DNA of 64,000 bases from a virus. The DNA is taken from positions 1 to 64,000 of IMG/VR virus record IMGVR_UViG_3300020595_000009; one strand, 5' to 3'. This document shows positions 7,986 through 15,786 of this stretch, piece after piece (within the stretch, counting starts at the first letter, position 1; each line of letters begins with the position of its first letter). Both the position numbers and the translations under genes were made by a program. Under the pieces are notes generated by a model. It was given only the letters and a program-made list of their open reading frames with translations, did no database searches and was not told the DNA's origin.

Positions 7986-10900
7986 AGACATTTACAAAAG
8001 CGTATCCCTCCTTCTTCTGGATTATTACTTCATCATCAACAATGTCTTTAAGAGAATCTAGGTGAGAAATAAGGAATACTGTTTCAAAGTTTTCACGATA
8101 CATTTGAAGGATCTTGATAAAGCCATCCATGTTCTCGGCGTCGAGTGCTGTTGCCGGTTCGTCCAGCACGGCAAAGTTTGGAATGGGCAAAGAAGAAACA
8201 TTTAGAAGCCCTAAGCGAATAGCTGTTGCGGCAATAGTCTTTTCTGCTCCTGATCCTAGTTCGATTGGCCTTGCGTCAAACTTTGAGTGCTTGATAAAGA
8301 TGTTTAGTTTGTTTCCGTCTTCCTCAAAGAATACTTGGAAATCAACAACATCAGAAAGTACCTTCTCGATCTCTTCATTGATAACTGGTAGCATTTTCTT
8401 TGTTACATCATAAGGGATCCCGTTTGGATGAACACAACGCATAAAATAAACAAATGTAGAATATTCTTCTCTTGCTTTTTTGAGCTTTGCTTTTGTTTGG
8501 TTCGCTAAGTCAATCCTTGCTTTTGCTCCTGCTTCATCTCCAAGAAGTTCTAAAAGGTCATCGTTGCAACTATCACAGTCACTTTGAGTGTTCTTGATTG
8601 TTCTAGATGTAACAGTTAGTTGCTCTTTGAGTTTTAAGATCTTTTTGATCTCTGCTTCGTTCTTCTCGTATGTTTCCTTCTTGGCCAAAAGGGCGGTCAA
8701 GGACATTTGAGCCATTTTTAGCTCCATTTCCTTGTTCTTGAGGCGGTTTTCGGTGTCTTCTTTGGCTGCTACAATGTTATCATACTTGCTTAGAAGATCG
8801 TTGGCCTCATCAATGTTGAGTTTCTTGATTTCATTTTCACGCTCCTCTACATTGCCTTCCAAACCTTTGATTGCTTGCTCGACAACATCAAAAGAGCCGA
8901 CTGCTTCGTGGGCATCTTTGATAAAGCGGCAAGTGGGAAACTGATCGCCGCAAGGAACAGAAGAAAGTAGCCTTTGTTTGTCCTCTATGTCGGCCTTCTC
9001 CCGCTTTCTTTCTTTTAGCACTACTGTGAGGTCTGTAAGTTGTTTGAGTGTCTCAGAATGGACCTCCTTGCGCCCTAAGACCCTTTCTAGATCAAAGTCC
9101 TGGATGAAAATCTCACACTGCTCAATGCGAACTGAGATTTCTTTTATTTCACCCTCTAAGGTTGTTTTTTTAGATTCTAAGTTTTTGATCTCGCTCAAAA
9201 CACTTTCAATGTTAATGTCGATCTCTTTCTGGGAATCTACTTGGTGCTGGATCTTGCTCTTTTCTTGTTTGAGGCCATCTAAAATAACGTTTAGTTCATT
9301 ACAGTGAAGTTTTACAGACAAGATCTTTTCTTTGAGCGTCTCAAGTTCTGCTTGCTCTTCCTCAATCTGAGCATCATAGTCAACACCTTCTAGCCCCTTT
9401 ACCAAGGCACGCTTATCTTGTGAGATTTCTTTTGCTTTCTTAAACTTTTTATCTAAGATCTCAAGGTCAAGGAACTTTGCGAGGATTTCTTTGCGCTTTG
9501 TTGTACCTTCATTGATAAAGTTTAGTGAGTTCATCTGGGAAATCATTGACGTTAGTAGAAAGTCGTCTAGTGTTCCAAGATAGCGGCGAATGTTTGCGTC
9601 GGTTCCGTTTCTTGTCTGCCCGTTTAGGCATTCGGTTTCACCGGTGGCCGGATCAAATACAGAAAAAGTTAGATCTGTCTTTGCCTCAATGCTTGCCTTT
9701 CCGTGTAAGCGTTTGATATACTTCTTTCCCTCACGTTTGATAGTAAAAACCTTGTCTCCAATAGAAAACTGAACCTCTCCTGTGGCGTGTTCTTTGTTTT
9801 GGTTAATCAAATCAACGTTCTTGCGCACCGACTTTGAGCTGGAATTGAAAATAGCGTATAGAATACTATCAATAATAGAAGACTTTCCTGAATAGTTCTT
9901 ACCAAAGATACCAATAATACCATTTAGTTTCGCAAAGTCAATTGAGTTGTCTTCTCCATAGTTAAAAAGGTTATCAAACTTAAATTTGTCTAGATTCCAA
10001 TGAATGTTTCGCTTTGTTTCCTCGTCTTCGTTGATAAGAGTCGAGATCTGCTTATTTAGGGCGAAAACTTGTGCTAGTTGCTCTTTATCTAACTCATAAT
10101 CCGCAAGATACTCTTCCATTAATCTTTCTTGGACCTTGGCGTCACGCATGTTCATTCTTTCTGCGTGTGCGGAGGTGGCTGACCCACGAGCGCCCGAAAA
10201 CCGGTTGAGAAAAGCAACCGATTCAGGCTTGAACTTGGTTCTTACCACATCGGCAGCCTTTTTCAGGGTTGAGATCGGGTGATTGTGCTCTGAAATAAGA
10301 CGAACTCGGGCACCTGATGGGATATTAGTGCCTCTTGGTAGTCTTCCGGTCTTTGTAAGCTTGATTGTGATGAAAGGCTTGGGGTTGGAGACAGGAATGT
10401 GCTTACAAGTAAAACTTTCTTTGTCTTTAATGTCCCAAACAAGAAAACCTTTGTCGTTTGACTCTCCAAAGTTCTGCTGAATTGTAGATCCTGGGTATCG
10501 GAAGCGTCCGTGGTCGTCCAATAGTTGGTTTGTCTTGTGAATGTCCCCAAAAAAGCCATAATCAAAGTTCTCAAACGTTTCTAGGTTCACTTCACCCTCT
10601 AGAACCCATCCAATATCTGTTTCAGACCCTCGAACAGCGCCGTGGTGTAGGGCAATGTTAATAAAGTCCTGATCGGGCTCAAGATTCCAGCTGGCTTGGT
10701 CATCAAAAACGCACATAGCGTGTAAAACAAACTTTTCTGAGAGGTTTACTTGCTCATAGCCCTTGAAAAGATGTAGATCCGGGTGTTTTAGATTCTGAAC
10801 AATGGGGGTTAGGGCATCTTGGCGTGCTGAGTTCTTTAGATTTCCATCGTGATTGCCCAAAAGAACATAAGTTGGCGCAATATCAGCCAAACTTGATAGA

Positions 10901-11088
10901 AAGTCTGATGCTAACTCAACAAATTCGGGTGAAATCTGGGTCTTTGTGTGTGCGATGTCCCCTGTGTGAATAATAAAGTCGACATTTTCTTCTTTTAAAG
11001 TTTTATAAAGTTGTGAAAATACTTGTCGATACTCTTTTTGGTATTTATAATTTCGGATGTGTGTGTCTGAGATTTGTGCAAAACGCAT
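7984..11088 (-). CDS. Fused recombination nuclease: gp47/SbcD and gp46/SbcC in one chain
   Basis: This 1034-residue protein joins the two subunits of the Mre11-Rad50-type end-processing complex. Residues 1-340 are the Mre11/gp47 phosphoesterase: D8-x-H10, GDIAH at 43-47, GNHD at 78-81 and a later LHHG and GDIH. From about 345 it is the Rad50/gp46 ATPase: Walker A GKNYSGKS at about 391, two coiled-coil arms, a hook with cysteines spaced CGDQFPTC near 713-720, the signature LGSGAEK near 945 and Walker B FAVLDEPATALD near 972. T4 encodes these as two genes of about 339 and 560 residues. It would resect DNA ends for recombination-dependent replication. It follows the primase with a one-base overlap. 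Confidence 0.96.
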   Translation of the reverse strand: MRFAQISDTHIRNYKYQKEYRQVFSQLYKTLKEENVDFIIHTGDIAHTKTQISPEFVELASDFLSSLADIAPTYVLLGNHDGNLKNSARQDALTPIVQNLKHPDLHLFKGYEQVNLSEKFVLHAMCVFDDQASWNLEPDQDFINIALHHGAVRGSETDIGWVLEGEVNLETFENFDYGFFGDIHKTNQLLDDHGRFRYPGSTIQQNFGESNDKGFLVWDIKDKESFTCKHIPVSNPKPFITIKLTKTGRLPRGTNIPSGARVRLISEHNHPISTLKKAADVVRTKFKPESVAFLNRFSGARGSATSAHAERMNMRDAKVQERLMEEYLADYELDKEQLAQVFALNKQISTLINEDEETKRNIHWNLDKFKFDNLFNYGEDNSIDFAKLNGIIGIFGKNYSGKSSIIDSILYAIFNSSSKSVRKNVDLINQNKEHATGEVQFSIGDKVFTIKREGKKYIKRLHGKASIEAKTDLTFSVFDPATGETECLNGQTRNGTDANIRRYLGTLDDFLLTSMISQMNSLNFINEGTTKRKEILAKFLDLEILDKKFKKAKEISQDKRALVKGLEGVDYDAQIEEEQAELETLKEKILSVKLHCNELNVILDGLKQEKSKIQHQVDSQKEIDINIESVLSEIKNLESKKTTLEGEIKEISVRIEQCEIFIQDFDLERVLGRKEVHSETLKQLTDLTVVLKERKREKADIEDKQRLLSSVPCGDQFPTCRFIKDAHEAVGSFDVVEQAIKGLEGNVEERENEIKKLNIDEANDLLSKYDNIVAAKEDTENRLKNKEMELKMAQMSLTALLAKKETYEKNEAEIKKILKLKEQLTVTSRTIKNTQSDCDSCNDDLLELLGDEAGAKARIDLANQTKAKLKKAREEYSTFVYFMRCVHPNGIPYDVTKKMLPVINEEIEKVLSDVVDFQVFFEEDGNKLNIFIKHSKFDARPIELGSGAEKTIAATAIRLGLLNVSSLPIPNFAVLDEPATALDAENMDGFIKILQMYRENFETVFLISHLDSLKDIVDDEVIIQKKEGYAFVNV

Positions 11089-12044
11089 TAAATCGCCTCC
11101 AATAAGTTTCTTGCTGTTAATTCGAATAAATCCTGTTGTAGGATAGGTGCTGCTTTTTTCTTTCGCAGTGAAAATTCGTTTTTGGGCATTTCTCCCAAGT
11201 CATTAAAGCCGGATAAGTCAACCTTAAAGACTTCTACCTCGAAATCAAGTAGAAGTTTCATAATCTTTAGTTCTTTTTCGTATGCATCTGGATCTAAGGC
11301 CAGATACACCGTGCTATCGTTCTCAATAAGTTTGCGAAGCAGCAACGAGTTCTCGGTCATTGTAGAACCAAGGAGAGGGACTGAGTTAGGGCCGGAGACA
11401 ATAGCGTCAAAAACACCTTCTGTAATCACAATGTCTTGGTCCCAATCGATAAAGAGTTCGTTAAATACAATGTTGCGGCTGGCTTTTGGGTTTTTATAAG
11501 CCGGCCATACGCTTTTATCGAAGGCCCTGGTAATAAAATAGTTTGGCGAGCCACTATCCCCAAAGGATGGAACAACCAAACGGTCTTTATAGATGCCCTT
11601 CTCACAAAAGCCAACCTTCCAATAAGCAAGATCAAAATCAGTCAAACCTCTGGAGCGTAGATAGTTGAGTGGTCGTCGCAAAGTTAGAGGTATTTCTCTT
11701 TTATGAAGCGCTTGGTATTCTTTTGGAAGCTGAACCACCTGCTGTTCTTCTTCATCTGAGATCTCAAATAAAAGCTTTTCGTCAAATTCAGAAAAGTCAA
11801 TCTTTCTTGAGAACCGATCCCACTCTTTTAGAAGCGACCAGTTACCAAATTTCTTGACCAAACGACGAATGTTTCGCCCTGATGCGTCGCATACCCAACA
11901 CTTATATACATTTTTTTCAACATTTAGTGAAAGCTTTGGTTTGTGGTGGTTACAAAAAGGGCAGTGAAATAAAAATTCACCGCCCGACCTGTAAGAATGT
12001 CCTAACGCTTGTTTTATAATGTTTAGTTTTTCTCGTCCGTGCAT
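11088..12044 (-). CDS. DNA primase (CHC2 zinc finger and TOPRIM)
   Basis: This 318-residue protein makes RNA primers for lagging-strand synthesis. A zinc-binding domain is at residues 26-55 with CPFC (C28, C31), histidines 33-34 and CWVC (C49, C52). The central LNYLRSRGLTD and KDRLVVPSF blocks are typical of the DnaG-type core. The TOPRIM domain has EGVFDA at about 208 and DPDAY at about 248, the metal-binding acid set. It is shorter than DnaG and lacks a helicase-binding domain recognisable by eye, like T4 gp61. No replicative helicase is in the window. The gene overlaps the resolvase gene by 22 bases. Confidence 0.92.
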   Translation of the reverse strand: MHGREKLNIIKQALGHSYRSGGEFLFHCPFCNHHKPKLSLNVEKNVYKCWVCDASGRNIRRLVKKFGNWSLLKEWDRFSRKIDFSEFDEKLLFEISDEEEQQVVQLPKEYQALHKREIPLTLRRPLNYLRSRGLTDFDLAYWKVGFCEKGIYKDRLVVPSFGDSGSPNYFITRAFDKSVWPAYKNPKASRNIVFNELFIDWDQDIVITEGVFDAIVSGPNSVPLLGSTMTENSLLLRKLIENDSTVYLALDPDAYEKELKIMKLLLDFEVEVFKVDLSGFNDLGEMPKNEFSLRKKKAAPILQQDLFELTARNLLEAI

Positions 12045-12541
12045 AGTTGTAGTCCCGCCCTGGCAATGATAAGTGAATCAGCCCGATCGAAAGTGTCGGG
12101 CTTGGGATTGCCATGTCTTGTATACTCTACCACGAATGAGGGCTCCGTGTCAAGCAAATGTTGCAGGACTTGTTTCTTTGCCGGTGTTCCCTTTTTTATT
12201 TTGATGCCGGCAAGTTTTCGAGCCGAGGTTGCGGCAATGTATCCTGGCTCTAGGGACCATTCCTTATAAGCAAGCCAAGAGACAACGCCATTAAAGCGAG
12301 AGAGAGTAGAAAGAGTTGCAGCTGAGCTAAATCCCGACCGAAAAGATTGTAAAGATTGCTCAATAAAAATCTTATCTGGTTCTTGAGAAAGACTTTTAAA
12401 ATACTCAGCAACTTTTTCACTCTTTAAAAAGAAGTTCTTATACTTACGAAGATCTATAGAATCATTTAAAATAATGTTATTATTATAATCTAATAACGTT
12501 ATACCTGTTATACTTGTACTTATATCTAAACCTAAAATCAT
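12023..12541 (-). CDS. RuvC-like Holliday junction resolvase
   Basis: This 172-residue RNase H-fold nuclease has the RuvC acidic set: D6 in LGLDIST, E61 in IFIEQS, and D152/D155 in FDRADSLIIA. It would cut branched DNA made during recombination-dependent replication so that it can be packaged, the job of the unrelated gp49 in T4. The middle segment (SAATLSTLSRFNGVV and the later KIKKGTPAKKQVLQ) follows the order seen in RuvC and poxvirus A22-type enzymes. No ribosome site is visible before the ATG, and a promoter-like sequence ends at that ATG. It heads a three-gene set with primase and the fused nuclease. Confidence 0.88.
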   Translation of the reverse strand: MILGLDISTSITGITLLDYNNNIILNDSIDLRKYKNFFLKSEKVAEYFKSLSQEPDKIFIEQSLQSFRSGFSSAATLSTLSRFNGVVSWLAYKEWSLEPGYIAATSARKLAGIKIKKGTPAKKQVLQHLLDTEPSFVVEYTRHGNPKPDTFDRADSLIIARAGLQLCTDEKN

Positions 12542-12547
12542 ATAATG

Positions 12548-12576
12548 ATCTTATCACGTATTTTATTAGATGTCAA
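12548..12576 (-). promoter_or_regulatory. Possible sigma70-type promoter before the resolvase gene
   Basis: On the minus strand TTGACA (12576-12571) is followed after exactly 17 bases by TAAGAT (12553-12548). The start point would fall near the ATG at 12541, giving a leaderless message, which fits the lack of a ribosome site. Caution: TTGACA lies in the last codons (L-D-I) of the upstream gene, so the match may be chance. Confidence 0.3.
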
Positions 12577-13726
12577 GCTTTAGTTTGAAAGTTATATCTC
12601 TAGATTCAGTTTTCTTTACAGGTCTGGCTAAAGAAGCAATTGCAATAAGGTTTTTATCTTCATCGTATAAGCCTATTTTAGATATATAAGTTGTTTTCTC
12701 AAATGGGGCTGTTGGATCTTGATAAGATGCCGATGCTATATTTTTTATTATTCTTTCCGGCTCTTTAAAACTGCTAACAGATCCAGTAAACTCTATAGGC
12801 TTGTGACTATCTTTTGTATAAAATGTTGGATTCTCAGATTGGTTTAACTCTCCACGAGGCGCTGTGCAAAACATTAGTTTTGTATTGACTTCGCTGGTGG
12901 ATTCAAAATGAAGATGGAAAGAGGAGGACGGCAGTGCAGTACTAGCGTATGATACATTCCCCTGGATCCCGGCTGCATAATAATACCACCTAAAACTTTC
13001 TTCGCTTCCGTCCTGGTCATAGTTATCAATGTTGTCGGTTGTGACATTCCAAGAACCAGTAAGCAAGATAGCGCCCATGTCTCTTAATATCACGCCAGCA
13101 ACTGAACCGGTGTTTGTGTCTATTGGTAGAGTTTGGACTAACTCTCCCTTAGCGTTTGCTTCTAAGCGCCCTGTGAGCGTTCCAGTGACATAGAAGTCTA
13201 GTTTCAGAGTATCCGCCTTCATTCCTGAACCAAAGAAGATGGAAGGGACATCAATAAGCGCTATATCCTGTGTGTCCTTATCCCCAAGCGATGAAGAATA
13301 CGCAAAATGGTTAGAATAAAGCCTGCGTCTGTTTAGAGTATTTTTTAAAGCCTTTATCTGCCCTCGTTCGTCGGATCCCGTATAGAAGTTTCTTGTGATA
13401 CTGGCAGAAAGAGGGTAGGTTCCGGATAGTTCGTCTCCGTAGCTATCTACCCAGAAAGAAGCCGTGCTAATGGTTTTAAAGTTATCTAAAGATCCCGCTT
13501 TTGTAATCGCAGGATAGATCAAGTTGGTGTCAGCACGATCAACATTCATTTCGTAAAGAGAAACAAAACCTGATGGAACGCTGTTGATAGTAGTTCCTAA
13601 TGATGCTGAGCTGTTTGATTCTCCGTTATAGTATACAGTTCTATCGTTTATAAAAAAGGAACACGACGGGTTGACCACCCGGAGTTGGTCAACCACGTCG
13701 TTTTGCTTAAACTGATAGAACTTCAT
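12566..13726 (-). CDS. Virion structural protein, paralogue of the next gene upstream
   Basis: This 386-residue protein and the 341-residue protein upstream share a C-terminal pattern: a block with E-N-x-S-x-NPT, then a block YISKIGLYDEDKNLIA, an A-x-P-x-KK step and a final strand ending in LKLDI or VRLDY. The rest is S/T/G/N-rich beta-type sequence without membrane segments. The shared C-terminal domain is familiar from structural proteins of marine myoviruses. Exact place in the particle (neck, tail or fibre) is not known. A strong hairpin lies in codons 9-22. It is the last gene of the tail block before the recombination genes. Confidence 0.75.
   Translation of the reverse strand: MKFYQFKQNDVVDQLRVVNPSCSFFINDRTVYYNGESNSSASLGTTINSVPSGFVSLYEMNVDRADTNLIYPAITKAGSLDNFKTISTASFWVDSYGDELSGTYPLSASITRNFYTGSDERGQIKALKNTLNRRRLYSNHFAYSSSLGDKDTQDIALIDVPSIFFGSGMKADTLKLDFYVTGTLTGRLEANAKGELVQTLPIDTNTGSVAGVILRDMGAILLTGSWNVTTDNIDNYDQDGSEESFRWYYYAAGIQGNVSYASTALPSSSFHLHFESTSEVNTKLMFCTAPRGELNQSENPTFYTKDSHKPIEFTGSVSSFKEPERIIKNIASASYQDPTAPFEKTTYISKIGLYDEDKNLIAIASLARPVKKTESRDITFKLKLDI
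13663..13701 (-). terminator. Terminator-like hairpin inside the start of a virion gene
   Basis: On the minus strand ACGACG-T-GGTTGACCA pairs with TGGTCAACC-CGTCGT around an eight-base loop, a 15-pair stem with one bulged T. Five bases later a run of six T follows. The shape is that of an intrinsic terminator or attenuator, but it lies in codons 9-22 of the 386-residue gene. It would lower read-through towards the rest of this gene and the resolvase-primase-nuclease set unless translation keeps it open. Confidence 0.4.
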
Positions 13727-13727
13727 T

Positions 13728-14753
13728 TTAGTAGTCTAGTCTGACTCGTAATGTAAGCTCGTTTGTTGGGTCTTTTTTAAGCGGCTCTGAGACTTTCGCA
13801 GTGGCCAAAAGTACGTTATCTGATGAGTATAAGCCGATTGAAGTAACATAAGACGCAGGGGTATCCGTTCTGCTGTTTTTCATAACAACTTGCGAGCCAG
13901 ATAGATATGTTGGGTTTGATGAATAGTTAAACTCACTAGACCCTGCTCGACAGAAATAGATACTTGAGTTGAGTTCCGTTGTGTTGTTAAACTGAACGTT
14001 CTTAAGTCTGTGTCTAAAGCCATCAGTTGAGCCGGTTATTGATGAGCCGCTTAAAACTGCATCAACGGTTTCACCGGCAGCATTAAAGCCGGCGGGCTGG
14101 GCAAGGAGCTTAAAGATGCTAGCTGTCAATACAGAGATTCCAGCTTGATAATAAACGTGGCCAATTGGATCACCCGTACCGGCTGAGTTGGTGTATAATA
14201 AGCCATACTCTCCAGCAGGCGAGTTAACTTTATAGTTATTCTGAGCGCCGGCATCATAAACAGTGCTAGCTCCTAACAAACTAGTGTAAGCGCCACTCAA
14301 AAAAGCAGTCATTTCAAATGAGCCTTTTTTAATTTCATCCTTGACGAGCAAGCGTGAGAAGGGGAAAAAGAAGCATTCTTTCATTTTCGTGCCGCCGCCT
14401 GATATGTTGCCGTCTTGATCAAACTCCTGAATTGATCCAGTAGTATCCGGCTGAACTAAGACTTTTGCAAATTGATTATAGATGTTTATTTTCTTAGCGT
14501 TCTGAGTACTAGCAGCGCCAGATAATGATGAATTCGCAGAGTAGCCAACGGTTATATCAAAAATATGATTCGCTGAAGAGCTTAGGTAGGGATAATCATA
14601 AACAGATTGGAACATACCATGAGAATAGTTTTTAATGTTGTTGTCAGAATAAGTTCCGGATACAATAGTACCAGTAATCGGAATAACCTCATGTAGGTTT
14701 GTCGTTGTTACTGCCTGATCGTCCGGACCGAATGTTTTAAATGTTGATGCCAT
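13728..14753 (-). CDS. Virion structural protein, paralogue of the downstream gene
   Basis: This 341-residue beta-rich protein is low in cysteine and rich in S, T, G and N. Its C-terminal 90 residues match the 386-residue neighbour: E-F-N-Y-S-x-NPTY, then YVTSIGLYSSDNVLLATA, EPLKK and a final VRLDY. The pair probably arose by tandem duplication followed by divergence. The stop is one base before the next start region, so they are probably translated together. A role as subunit of the neck, tail terminus or fibre is inferred from context only. Confidence 0.77.
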   Translation of the reverse strand: MASTFKTFGPDDQAVTTTNLHEVIPITGTIVSGTYSDNNIKNYSHGMFQSVYDYPYLSSSANHIFDITVGYSANSSLSGAASTQNAKKINIYNQFAKVLVQPDTTGSIQEFDQDGNISGGGTKMKECFFFPFSRLLVKDEIKKGSFEMTAFLSGAYTSLLGASTVYDAGAQNNYKVNSPAGEYGLLYTNSAGTGDPIGHVYYQAGISVLTASIFKLLAQPAGFNAAGETVDAVLSGSSITGSTDGFRHRLKNVQFNNTTELNSSIYFCRAGSSEFNYSSNPTYLSGSQVVMKNSRTDTPASYVTSIGLYSSDNVLLATAKVSEPLKKDPTNELTLRVRLDY

Positions 14754-14772
14754 TTTTTCTCTCTTTTATTTA

Positions 14773-15720
14773 TTATGAAGTAACTCTAAAGAATCTAATT
14801 GGTACCTGGACCATGTAGCCGGTCGATGCGCCATAAACGGTAACAAAAGAGTCAATAAATTTAACGTTCTTCGTTCCGTCGATCCCATTAATAGTCTGGC
14901 TATTTAGAGAAGAACCAAATAAATCAAAATAGTAATCTGATTCTGCTAGATCAATTTTTGGCCTCACACGGAACTGAAGCAAATTACCTCTTGGGCCGCT
15001 GATAACCTGGCCAGCAGAGGTAGTTGTGTTTCTTATAGCCTCAATAAAGTTCCTGTCTGTTGTTGCACTCGCCATATAAGTTGCAATATCGTCATCGTCA
15101 ACGTTGCTTGGGGTCTTTTCTGACGGGGTGGAGCTTCCCATGCCAGAAATCAATGTGCCTAAGCGGTTATCCATTTCAATTATAAATGTATCTTCTCTAA
15201 GATCTGATGATAGGCCGGCGCCAGGACTGATAGCAGTAGTGTCCAGGCCTTGGTCCAACCTGATAAAGGCTCCAAAAGTCTCAGGAAGCTCACCATCGGC
15301 TGGTGAACGGATAACACCGACATTTGAGGCGGATGCAGTAAACAGATCATCTGTTGCTTTATCGACAGGGACTAGGAACGTGTCCTGGCCAAAGTTGGTT
15401 AAGACCGTGCCTCTGTCATCGGTAGTATTAAGCTTGATGACTGGTAGGTAAAGCAAGTTTGGATTGTTGATTGTTATAATCTTTGACTTCATTGACGAGC
15501 CATTGTTCGTGAATGCTTCAAAGATAGGAGTTTGAAGAATTTCCAGATCGGCATCGGCTGTTACTGCGGTTTTGTCATAGAGGCCATAATCGATCTCATC
15601 GTCGCCTAAAGCAAACTTTGTGATTCTAAATGTTCCTTTTCCTTCTGCTAGGCGTCGTCGCCCTTCGTCTGTTAGGACTGCATCGAGTATGATGTCGCCT
15701 GAATTGTCTAAAAATGCCAT
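14773..15720 (-). CDS. Virion structural protein with MAFLDNSGDIILDAVLT N-terminus
   Basis: This 315-residue protein opens with a conserved pattern: DNSGDIILDAVLTDEGR, then an AEGKGTF step and ITKFALGDDEIDYG. The same kind of opening (growing-strand, LT..G...LA.G, then F.DD.I.YD) is seen in the 344-residue protein at 21.7-22.7 kb, so the two are related in their N-terminal 60 residues. The remainder is beta-rich. It is the first gene after the longest intergenic gap in the virion block and has its own promoter-like sequence and AAAAGGAG ribosome site, which suggests strong independent expression. Confidence 0.78.
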   Translation of the reverse strand: MAFLDNSGDIILDAVLTDEGRRRLAEGKGTFRITKFALGDDEIDYGLYDKTAVTADADLEILQTPIFEAFTNNGSSMKSKIITINNPNLLYLPVIKLNTTDDRGTVLTNFGQDTFLVPVDKATDDLFTASASNVGVIRSPADGELPETFGAFIRLDQGLDTTAISPGAGLSSDLREDTFIIEMDNRLGTLISGMGSSTPSEKTPSNVDDDDIATYMASATTDRNFIEAIRNTTTSAGQVISGPRGNLLQFRVRPKIDLAESDYYFDLFGSSLNSQTINGIDGTKNVKFIDSFVTVYGASTGYMVQVPIRFFRVTS

Positions 15721-15786
15721 GCATAAACTCCTTTTCTTACTATAAATAGTTGTTAAATTAAATTATACCATTGTGTTGGTTTTTTG
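15721..15786 (-). promoter_or_regulatory. Promoter and control region before the 315-residue virion gene
   Basis: This 66-base gap is the longest in the window. On the minus strand it carries TGGTATAAT at 15770-15762, a perfect extended -10 for sigma70, with no good -35. It is followed by the 15-base near-palindrome at 15751-15737 and an AAAAGGAG ribosome site. If transcription starts about seven bases after the -10, near 15755, the palindrome lies in the first 20 transcribed bases, a place suited to an operator or leader signal. Confidence 0.5.
15737..15751 (-). promoter_or_regulatory. 15-base near-palindromic element, copy 2
   Basis: This is identical over 15 bases to the element at 7971-7985 (AACTATTTATAGTAA on the minus strand). 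It lies the same 16 bases before the start codon, here at 15720. The sequence between element and ATG differs in the two copies except for the AGGAG ribosome site, so the element itself is conserved. Confidence 0.5.
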
